In this document: piece by piece, positions 37,704 through 44,491 of the stretch
Position numbering within the stretch: the stretch's first letter is position 1
How the letters are laid out: the number at the start of each line of letters is the position of its first letter
Origin: Methylomonas sp.
GTDB taxonomy: Bacteria > Pseudomonadota > Gammaproteobacteria > Methylococcales > Methylomonadaceae
DNA length: 44,491 nucleotides
Direction: 5' to 3'
Assembly: GCA_026988155.1 (NCBI GenBank)
Contig: JALSLW010000072.1
Span: forward strand, 1-44,491
Made by a program: the position numbers and the translations under genes
The notes under the pieces: model-generated
Database searches by the model: none
The model's input: the letters and a program-made list of their open reading frames with translations, nothing else
Told to the model about the DNA's origin: nothing

Positions 37704-38537
37704 TCAGTTAATCTTTATAGCACTAGGATGCCTAACGAACATGCTATAGCTGTTTTTTCGCCTGCCTATCCAGCCCCGCACTTCAACCGATTTACCTACA
37801 TAGCTTTCTAAATCAGGAAAATACCGAAAAGCTTTTCGATTTATCTTTAAAGCAAAGCTATCAGAGAAATCCAGATAGCTATTTTTTCGAGTATGACGGA
37901 TTTTTTTTATCATACCCCGCACTCTTTGCCAGCCCTTAAAGCCTCCCTGGTTTATATCTTTGGCCTGTTTAGGTGCATATTCATCATATCCCCATATACC
38001 CTGCCGATTCTGTTCAGCCTGATGCTCCGCCTTCAACAGCACTTGGGAATATTTTAAATTGGGAGGATAAATATTGACACTTGCCAAACCTCTTTTAACT
38101 AGCTCAAGATTGATATGCTCTTTATCTTCAGTAAAAACATGGGCTAACAGCCGGCCGTATTTATCCTTTTTTTCCACATCTTTTTCCAAACGCACTTTGC
38201 TATTATTCAATTTCTTGAATAGCCACTGTTTAGCCTGTTCTCCACCTGCCTGAGCAGATTTATGGCGCCCTTCCACTTCAGGCGTATTTATACCTAAAAA
38301 TCTTACCTTTTTGCCATTGGCTAATAAAATAGTATCGCCATCATAAATTTTTTTTACTTGATAATACGTGTATCCGGCATTTACCTTCAGCGCTGTTGCA
38401 CCCTGATGAGGCTTATCAGAAAAGTGCTTATTACCTTTAGCATCAAACCATTGAAAAATTTCAGCTTGTGCCGAGGACAAAAAAAACAGCAGAAACAGCA
38501 TTAATAATTTAGGCATCAGACAGTAAAAACCATGCAT
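37704..38537 (-). CDS. Secreted staphylococcal-nuclease-like protein with DUF4124
   Basis: A 277-residue exported protein: signal peptide (about 8-25, ending SSAQA), a DUF4124 module (EIFQWFDAKGNKHFSDKP, 26-43), an SNase thermonuclease domain (about 56-180) and a C-terminal basic domain of about 90 residues, possibly an OB fold. Catalytic positions are visible: DGD (66-68), R79 in VRFLGINTPE, E87, and R129 in KYGR. It probably degrades nucleic acids outside the inner membrane. The ATG at codon 8 is an equally good start. It is divergent from dtd and the second window protein with signal peptide plus DUF4124. Confidence 0.85.
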   Translation of the reverse strand: MHGFYCLMPKLLMLFLLFFLSSAQAEIFQWFDAKGNKHFSDKPHQGATALKVNAGYTYYQVKKIYDGDTILLANGKKVRFLGINTPEVEGRHKSAQAGGEQAKQWLFKKLNNSKVRLEKDVEKKDKYGRLLAHVFTEDKEHINLELVKRGLASVNIYPPNLKYSQVLLKAEHQAEQNRQGIWGYDEYAPKQAKDINQGGFKGWQRVRGMIKKIRHTRKNSYLDFSDSFALKINRKAFRYFPDLESYVGKSVEVRGWIGRRKNSYSMFVRHPSAIKIN

Positions 38538-38596
38538 CTCAATAAAAAATACTTATAATTATAGTAACTCCTGCTCAAAAACATATTATTTTAATC

Positions 38597-39037
38597 ATGC
38601 TCACCATTATTCAACGAGTTACCCAAGCAAGCGTTACCGTAAATGGCATCACTTTAGGTGCAATAGATCAAGGCATTATGGCTCTAGTTGCCATAGAAAA
38701 AGAAGACCGGGAAAAAGACGCTAAACGGCTGCTTGAACGCATAGTCAATTATCGTATTTTTGCTGACGAAAACGACAAAATGAACTTGAGCCTGCGAGAT
38801 ATTAAAGGAGGATTATTAGTTATTCCTCAATTTACATTAGCTGCAAATACCCAGAGTGGCAATCGTCCCAGCTTTTCTGCTGCAGCCAGCCCTGAAAAAA
38901 GTTCAGGTCTATTTAGCCATTTTTGTAAACTCGCATCCGAAACATATCCCAGCACTCAATTTGGGCAATTTGGTGCCGATATGCAAGTCTCACTTATTAA
39001 TGATGGGCCAGTTACTTTTACCTTAAAAACAGCGTAA
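38597..39037 (+). CDS. dtd: D-aminoacyl-tRNA deacylase
   Basis: Hydrolyses D-aminoacyl-tRNAs formed by mischarging, protecting translation. The 146-residue protein has the N-terminal IQRVTQASVTVNG, the motif QFTLAA (78-83, preceded by Pro where E. coli has Ser), NRPSF and the C-terminal cross-subunit motif NDGPVTF. Length equals the family norm. It stands alone between the divergent nuclease gene and a convergent GGDEF/EAL gene. Confidence 0.96.
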   Translation: MLTIIQRVTQASVTVNGITLGAIDQGIMALVAIEKEDREKDAKRLLERIVNYRIFADENDKMNLSLRDIKGGLLVIPQFTLAANTQSGNRPSFSAAASPEKSSGLFSHFCKLASETYPSTQFGQFGADMQVSLINDGPVTFTLKTA

Positions 39038-39116
39038 CATTTCGGCTCCGTGATATTTTGCACGGATATTGCTAAAGGGCGTCTGCAAGGAATTGTCCCT
39101 ATCTAATAACAACACC

Positions 39117-42110
39117 TTACTCCAATAGCTTAGTGGCCCTTTCCACATTAATCGGCTTGCTAAATAAATACCCCTGCACTTCATTACAATGCATCTGTTG
39201 CAAAAGCTTATGCTGCTCCAGAGTTTCAACCCCTTCTGCAATCACCTTTAAATCCATTCCGTGCGCCATTGAAATAATGGTGTTAACAATATTCTTATCG
39301 TAATCATCCGTCATCAAGTCTTTTACAAACAAACGATCAATTTTCAATACGTCAATGGGCAAGTGCTTCAAATAGCCAAAAGAGGAATACCCAGTACCAA
39401 AATCATCAATTGAAATGGTAATGCCACTACAATGCAATCTGTTTAAGGTTTTAACTGCAGTTTCAAGATTGACCATTAGCATGGTTTCAGTCACTTCTAA
39501 TTCCAACTGCTGAGGATTAATTCCTGCCTCCTTAATAACCTCAAGTATTTGACTGGATAATCGTGACTGGTAAAGCTGTATAGAGGATAAATTAACAGCA
39601 ACTTTTAGATCAAACCCCTTATCAGACCAAATTTTAGCCTGCTTACAGGCCGTACGCAAAACCCACTCACCAATCTCAACAATAAGTCCGCGTTCTTCTG
39701 CAAAATCAATAAACTCAAACGGAGAAAGCAATCCTCTTTTAGGGTGGTTCCAGCGTATCAAAGCCTCCATGCCTTTTATAATATGAGTAGAGATATCAAC
39801 TTTAGGCTGGTAATAAAGCTCCCATTCCTCATTTTTAATCGCCCTTTTTATTTCAGCTTCCAAATCTAACTGCTTTAATGATTTTTCCTGCATTGAAGCA
39901 TTATAGAATTGAAAGCTATTTTTCGAATAATCCTTGCTTTCAAAAGATTTAGCGGTATTGGCATGACTTAACAGCTCTTCTGCAGAACGGGCATCCTCAG
40001 GAAACACACTCACGCCAATGCTGCAGGTAACACTGACTTCTTTATCTTCAAATGAAATAGGCTTGCTCAAGGCATCGAAAATACGTTTAACCGTCCATGT
40101 AACCATCATATGATCTTCTAGGTCTGGCAATAAAATGCCAAACTCATCACCTTCAAATCTCGATACAGTAACGTCTTCCACATTAAAGTTAACAATGGCA
40201 ATAGTGTCTGTTTTACGAAAAATCGAACTAATTCGATCAGACAAAGTGCCAAACATTTTCTCAGCAATATCTAGCCCATAACTGTTATTTGCCTGAGCAA
40301 ACAAATCAAAATGAATAACCAAAACAGCTGACAGCTGATTTTGCCTATCTGCTCTATCTATTGCCTGCTTCAGCCGATCATAAAAAAAAGTTTGGCTAGG
40401 CAGCCCTGTCAACTTATCAAAATTCTGCTGATTTAATAATTGCTCAGACACATCTGAGGCTGCATTCTCCAACTGCCTAATTTGAATCTGTAACTGTTTA
40501 ATTTCTTCAGCCTGACTAGCATGACCTGATAGCGGAATACGTTTTTTATCATCTGTTCTATCTTCATCTTTTGAATCATATTCTATTTCAACAGCATTCT
40601 TGCTTGCCCAGCTTATTACCCTATTTCTTCCAGTCTCTTTAGCCACATACAAGGCCTGGTCAGCCTGATCATTCAATTCAGCAGGGTCTTTTGCATGATC
40701 GTAAATGGATGACACACCTAAACTTGCTGTAATGTGCGGGCCTGCTTCAAAATTAGCAACCGAATCCTTCTTAATTTTTAAACGTATTCTTTCCGCAATA
40801 GATACCGCCTCATCTATATCAATACCGGGCAGGATAATGCAAAACTCCTCACCGCCATACCGGCTGACAATGTCTTCATCACGGGTACTGGAGAGCAAGA
40901 CGCCAGCTAACATTTTAATCACTTCATCGCCCACGCCATGCCCATAGTTATCATTAACCAATTTAAAATGATCAATATCAACCATGATACATGTCAGCTC
41001 TTTATCGTGACTTCGTGCATGAACAAAATTTTCTGCAAACATTTCATTAAATGACCTGCGATTCAAACAGCCTGTCATAGGGTCACGGGTAGCAAGATAA
41101 TGCAGTTCTTTATTCTTGCGCTGAATTTCTTTCTCTGAAGATTCAAGTTCTAAAACAGTTGCCTGCAACTGCTGTTTTTGCAATTCCACCTCAGTCACAT
41201 CATCAAAAGTTAGCAAAACCCCCTGCTGGCTGTTCTTGCTATCCAGAATAGGCGCACAATTCACAGCCAGCGTGTGACTATCTTTAACAGCTACATCCAG
41301 CACCAGCATATCGCCCACACTGCTCTCCCCTGCCGACAGAGCAATAAGCCAAGGATACAGAATATCACCCGCCTCATCAGAGGCCGTTTTCCAATTAAGA
41401 TCCGAAAGTTTATTACCAAGCAATTTAGCTGTATCCCGATCAAGAAGCTCAGAAAAGGCTTTGTTTGCAAGCACTATCTGCTCTTTATCATCAAGGATCA
41501 CCACTCCCTCAGATAATGTATCAAAAGCGGCATTGACCCTATCAGGAATAACAGCGGCAGGATCTATTTGACGAAGCGTTCTCAACATAAAGAACAGAAA
41601 GGACATGAAGCCAAAAATAAAAATAAATAAAATCAGCTGATAAGTGGGATTTTTAAAAACACTTAGCCCTTGCAAGGATAAAAGTTCCGAAAACCTCAAC
41701 TCAATAACCCCTAATGCTTTTCTATCTCGGAAAACAGGCACTAAAACATGGGTCGATGTTGATTTATTATATTTATAGTCGCCCCATAACTTAGTATGCG
41801 AGCCTATTTCAAACAGCAAATTGCCAGAATTCATTCTAAAGCCCGCCGACAGGAGCTCATCTTCCCGCGTTACAACTTTTGACAAAACGGTTCGAACCTT
41901 TTTTAAATCATTTTCTGAGGCCATAGCTGAAAAGAGGATAGCCATTGACTCACTTAGCTGTTTTCTACTCTCCAGTTCATATTGGGTTCGACTGGGCGCA
42001 ATGCCAAAAAAATCTGCCGATAGTACCAAACTCACTGTAATTAAGGTTAAAACAAGACTGATTCGGAATGCAGGCCAGAATGTGGCCACTGACTGACTAA
42101 CTAAGGACAT
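39117..42110 (-). CDS. Membrane sensor with PAS, two GGDEF domains and EAL
   Basis: A 997-residue c-di-GMP signalling protein. Order: membrane span 1 (16-32), an extracytoplasmic sensor of about 125 residues, span 2 (157-177), PAS (about 190-310), a coiled coil, GGDEF-1 (about 340-500) with intact GGEEF (419-423) and inhibitory site RxxD (R410, D413), a linker coiled coil, GGDEF-2 (about 562-735) with altered EGDEF (653-657), and EAL (about 745-997) with EAL (782-784), EVTET, IDDFGTGYSS, K923 and E959 all present. One cyclase and one phosphodiesterase site look active. It lies 11 bp after the surface-protein gene, in one operon, with AGGGG before its ATG. Confidence 0.93.
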   Translation of the reverse strand: MSLVSQSVATFWPAFRISLVLTLITVSLVLSADFFGIAPSRTQYELESRKQLSESMAILFSAMASENDLKKVRTVLSKVVTREDELLSAGFRMNSGNLLFEIGSHTKLWGDYKYNKSTSTHVLVPVFRDRKALGVIELRFSELLSLQGLSVFKNPTYQLILFIFIFGFMSFLFFMLRTLRQIDPAAVIPDRVNAAFDTLSEGVVILDDKEQIVLANKAFSELLDRDTAKLLGNKLSDLNWKTASDEAGDILYPWLIALSAGESSVGDMLVLDVAVKDSHTLAVNCAPILDSKNSQQGVLLTFDDVTEVELQKQQLQATVLELESSEKEIQRKNKELHYLATRDPMTGCLNRRSFNEMFAENFVHARSHDKELTCIMVDIDHFKLVNDNYGHGVGDEVIKMLAGVLLSSTRDEDIVSRYGGEEFCIILPGIDIDEAVSIAERIRLKIKKDSVANFEAGPHITASLGVSSIYDHAKDPAELNDQADQALYVAKETGRNRVISWASKNAVEIEYDSKDEDRTDDKKRIPLSGHASQAEEIKQLQIQIRQLENAASDVSEQLLNQQNFDKLTGLPSQTFFYDRLKQAIDRADRQNQLSAVLVIHFDLFAQANNSYGLDIAEKMFGTLSDRISSIFRKTDTIAIVNFNVEDVTVSRFEGDEFGILLPDLEDHMMVTWTVKRIFDALSKPISFEDKEVSVTCSIGVSVFPEDARSAEELLSHANTAKSFESKDYSKNSFQFYNASMQEKSLKQLDLEAEIKRAIKNEEWELYYQPKVDISTHIIKGMEALIRWNHPKRGLLSPFEFIDFAEERGLIVEIGEWVLRTACKQAKIWSDKGFDLKVAVNLSSIQLYQSRLSSQILEVIKEAGINPQQLELEVTETMLMVNLETAVKTLNRLHCSGITISIDDFGTGYSSFGYLKHLPIDVLKIDRLFVKDLMTDDYDKNIVNTIISMAHGMDLKVIAEGVETLEQHKLLQQMHCNEVQGYLFSKPINVERATKLLE

Positions 42111-42121
42111 ATGGCATCCCC

Positions 42122-44491
42122 TTATCCTGTACTTTTCTTGTCAAACAATTTTTCAATATCACTCGGATTCTCTTCACTCTCCGTTATAGACTTGTTTTCA
42201 AATGTTTTATTCTGAGAAAACACCACAGCCAACGGGTCAAACTGCTTAAATAAAGATGCTGATGACAGCAGACTTGAAAGTAAAGCACCTCCGCGCAAAA
42301 CCCAATTGACAAAACCTGCAGTTATTCCGATTGAAGCAGCCGCTACAAACTCTATTTCAAAATCCCGCTTTTCATGTTTCTCAGCATCAGCATCAGCATG
42401 CATTTGTTCTTTCATTAAATCGATACTATCCCAAAGATCCCCATTTACCTTAGTTTCACTTAATTCAAAAAAACCTTTATCTCCCTCTAATCGCAGATCA
42501 ACCTTTTCAAAAATCAACAATTGCGACTTATGCCATTTTGCAGCACCTTTCTCTAATATAAAATGGCTTGAATTGCCCAAAGGCTTTACTGTATCTTCAA
42601 GCACTTGCAGTTCTTCATCAATATTTTGCAAGCCAGTGCCTTTTTCAAACTGCTGAGATACGGAGTCTATTTTCTGTTGCTGTCGAAGTACTTCCTCTCC
42701 CTCATCCTTTCTATCAGCGACTGATAAATCCACGACTTCATATCCTTCCTCTTTGTCTACTTTATTCTCATTTATAACAGCTGTAGAAGAAAAGCCAGGC
42801 TCTTCAAAAAACCGGGATAACAACAGCGCATCATCATGAGTATTGACAACCTTAACAGTAAGACTCTGACTGCTGCTTACTTCACCATCACTGACAACCA
42901 GCACCAATGAATGCTCACCCACGTCAGAATTACCCGGGATTCCAGTTAAAAGAGCAGTTCCATCGCCGTTATCAATCAAATTTAACCAGACAGGCAATTT
43001 GCTTGCGGTAATTGAGATAGCTTCAACATCCACATCACTAGCCGCTATTGTCTGACGAAAAGCTTCCCCGTCCCTGGCTACCAAACTAACAACCAAATCC
43101 AGTACCGGCACGTCTTCAGCGCCATTGATCGTGACGGAAACTTGCTGAGCCACGCCATCAGGAGCTATAAAAATATAGGTATCGGTAAGTATCTCACCTG
43201 AATCCAGCTCCTGTACCTCTGCATGACTGTTGTTAAGAGTAAAGCTCCAGACATTCTCGATAATAGAAAAAGTGCCATAGCCATTCTCCCCAGCCTGTTC
43301 AATAACGTTCTCAAACCGATTGGAATCGCTACTGTCAATATCAGTTATAGTTAAGACAGCTGATGAGATCAAAGCTCCATCTTCAGACACACTGCCAGTA
43401 AATGTCCCTGCAATAACAGAAATATCATCTGTGCCATTTATAGTAATTACTATATTATGCGGTGTATTATCAATCGCTGAAACAGTAATGATATCAGTAA
43501 TGCTCTCCCCCAAATCAAGCTGCTGAATAGCCGTCTGTGCATTATCGGCACTATAAGACCAACTTCCATCTTCCTGCATTGCCAGCTCACCGTAGTTGCC
43601 AGCAATGGTCTCTGCTTTAAAAATGGCTTCAGCATTATCCTCATCACTAATAGTCAGCAAACCAGAGGTACTGATACTATTGTTAAAAACGGAAATATCC
43701 TCCTGTACTCGGCCAGAATCCACACCCGCAATAACAGCCGCATCATTAGTATTACTGATAGCAATATTGAAACTGTCACTGACTGAACCACCATGACCGT
43801 CACTGGCAGTGACGGTCACCGTTAAGGTGCCTACATCAGCGTTTAACGGGGTGCCGCCAAATGTCCGGTTGGCGGCATCAAACGCTAGCCAGCCACTGGC
43901 ATCAGATGTGTATGTTAGGCTATCACCATCAACATCATTAAAAGTATTAGTGTTAAATTTAAAGATAAACACATCATCTTCAATAGCCGTCTGATCAGGG
44001 ATACTATTTACAACTGTTGGTGCATCGTTGGTGGCTGTCACTGATGGATCAACGTTCTGAGGTATTCCATCTGTAAACGTATCATTGGGGGTTAAAGTAA
44101 ATGCTGGCAAATCTGTTCCGGCATTTACCAAGTCAAGTCCGGCCTGTGTTAAGACAACCGTGTTTCCAGAGAGCCCATAGTTGATTGTGTCGCTTAGCGT
44201 TACCGTGACTGTATCGCCTTCTGCATCACTGGTACTGAAGGCGGCAACTTCTGCACCTACTAGCGTTCCGCTATCTTCTGTGAAGTTGTTTGTAGAATCT
44301 ATGGTGATTACCGGGGCATCATTAACTGCCGTCACTGTCACTACCTGGCTGATAGGGTTGCTAGTGCCACCATCGCCATCGCTAACCATAATAGACAGTG
44401 TTCTACTGGCAGTGGGTGCATCTGAAGTGTTCAGAAAGGTAATATTATTGAGCAATGCTGAAACCGCTTCAATAGATGGATTTCCACTAAG
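42122..44491 (-). CDS. Large cadherin-like/VCBS repeat surface protein (5' end outside window)
   Basis: The frame is open to the right edge, so the N-terminus is missing; 789 C-terminal residues are visible. They contain Ig/cadherin-like repeats with VTAVNDAP and DGDGGTSN motifs, a dystroglycan-type cadherin repeat (DQTAIEDDVFIFKFN), two VCBS repeats (VQEDxS, GTFTGSVSEDG), a further SDGEVSSSQSLTVKVVN repeat, and then a polar, non-repetitive, helical region. Near the end is a hydrophobic segment (about 55 to 90 residues from the C-terminus, around GITAGFVNWVLRGGALLSSL) followed by FDPLAVV. Such proteins are large adhesins or surface polymers; the terminal span suggests membrane anchoring. It is cotranscribed with the GGDEF-GGDEF-EAL gene. 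Confidence 0.85.
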   Translation of the reverse strand, partial: LSGNPSIEAVSALLNNITFLNTSDAPTASRTLSIMVSDGDGGTSNPISQVVTVTAVNDAPVITIDSTNNFTEDSGTLVGAEVAAFSTSDAEGDTVTVTLSDTINYGLSGNTVVLTQAGLDLVNAGTDLPAFTLTPNDTFTDGIPQNVDPSVTATNDAPTVVNSIPDQTAIEDDVFIFKFNTNTFNDVDGDSLTYTSDASGWLAFDAANRTFGGTPLNADVGTLTVTVTASDGHGGSVSDSFNIAISNTNDAAVIAGVDSGRVQEDISVFNNSISTSGLLTISDEDNAEAIFKAETIAGNYGELAMQEDGSWSYSADNAQTAIQQLDLGESITDIITVSAIDNTPHNIVITINGTDDISVIAGTFTGSVSEDGALISSAVLTITDIDSSDSNRFENVIEQAGENGYGTFSIIENVWSFTLNNSHAEVQELDSGEILTDTYIFIAPDGVAQQVSVTINGAEDVPVLDLVVSLVARDGEAFRQTIAASDVDVEAISITASKLPVWLNLIDNGDGTALLTGIPGNSDVGEHSLVLVVSDGEVSSSQSLTVKVVNTHDDALLLSRFFEEPGFSSTAVINENKVDKEEGYEVVDLSVADRKDEGEEVLRQQQKIDSVSQQFEKGTGLQNIDEELQVLEDTVKPLGNSSHFILEKGAAKWHKSQLLIFEKVDLRLEGDKGFFELSETKVNGDLWDSIDLMKEQMHADADAEKHEKRDFEIEFVAAASIGITAGFVNWVLRGGALLSSLLSSASLFKQFDPLAVVFSQNKTFENKSITESEENPSDIEKLFDKKSTG

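Noticed and set aside
39047-39066. Terminator between dtd and the GGDEF/EAL gene
   Set aside because: TCCGTG/CACGGA forms only a 6-bp stem and has no T run on either strand.
42122-44491. CRISPR array or DNA tandem repeat in the surface-protein gene
   Set aside because: Repetition is at protein-domain level with diverged DNA; no regularly spaced identical repeats were seen, here or elsewhere in the window.

Overview
The window reads as chromosomal DNA of an AT-rich gammaproteobacterium, most likely an aerobic methanotroph of the Methylococcales. This rests on a pyrophosphate-dependent phosphofructokinase in place of the ATP enzyme, a c-type cytochrome P460, the ilvI-ilvH-ilvC/pssA/leuA order, and a lipoprotein of IPAxY repeats with a peptidoglycan-binding end. 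The taxonomic call is inference; no methane monooxygenase or methanol dehydrogenase gene is present.

Left edge (1-2500): an hsdM gene of a type I restriction system is broken and fused head-on to the first 34 codons of a group II intron reverse transcriptase. About 0.6 kb of decayed-looking sequence and a cytosolic-type malate dehydrogenase gene follow.

2500-14755: the conserved gammaproteobacterial block carA-carB-greA-(yhbY divergent)-rlmE-ftsH-glmM-tpiA-secG-tRNA-Leu(GAG), all leftward except yhbY and one secreted protease. folP, usually between ftsH and glmM, is absent, and a terminator hairpin lies there. carA has a TTG start and a strong terminator-like hairpin in its leader.

14953-19994: an accessory stretch. 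It holds a leftward set (a degenerate dynamin-like protein, a membrane protein, yigZ), cytochrome P460, a DUF3014 membrane protein, and a membrane-anchored exported protein whose predicted mature N-terminus is histidine.

20062-25923: hrcA-grpE-dnaK-dnaJ-dapB, rightward. In related bacteria dapB is next to carA, so this half of the ancestral cluster appears inverted relative to carAB. Near-perfect heat-shock (sigma-32) promoters overlap the ends of hrcA and grpE; no CIRCE operator was seen.

26151-36858: a repeat lipoprotein, an unknown membrane protein, rimI and a family-4-like uracil-DNA glycosylase, then a leftward branched-chain amino-acid region: ilvI-ilvH, ilvC, pfp, pssA, leuA. leuA is preceded by a promoter and a short leader ORF with seven leucine codons among sixteen, a candidate attenuator not covered by the ORFs of 60 codons or more.

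37151-44491: an unknown membrane protein, a secreted DUF4124-nuclease, dtd, and a two-gene leftward operon. That operon encodes a large surface protein of cadherin/VCBS-type repeats (running off the right edge) and a membrane GGDEF-GGDEF-EAL protein, suggesting c-di-GMP control linked to a surface adhesin.
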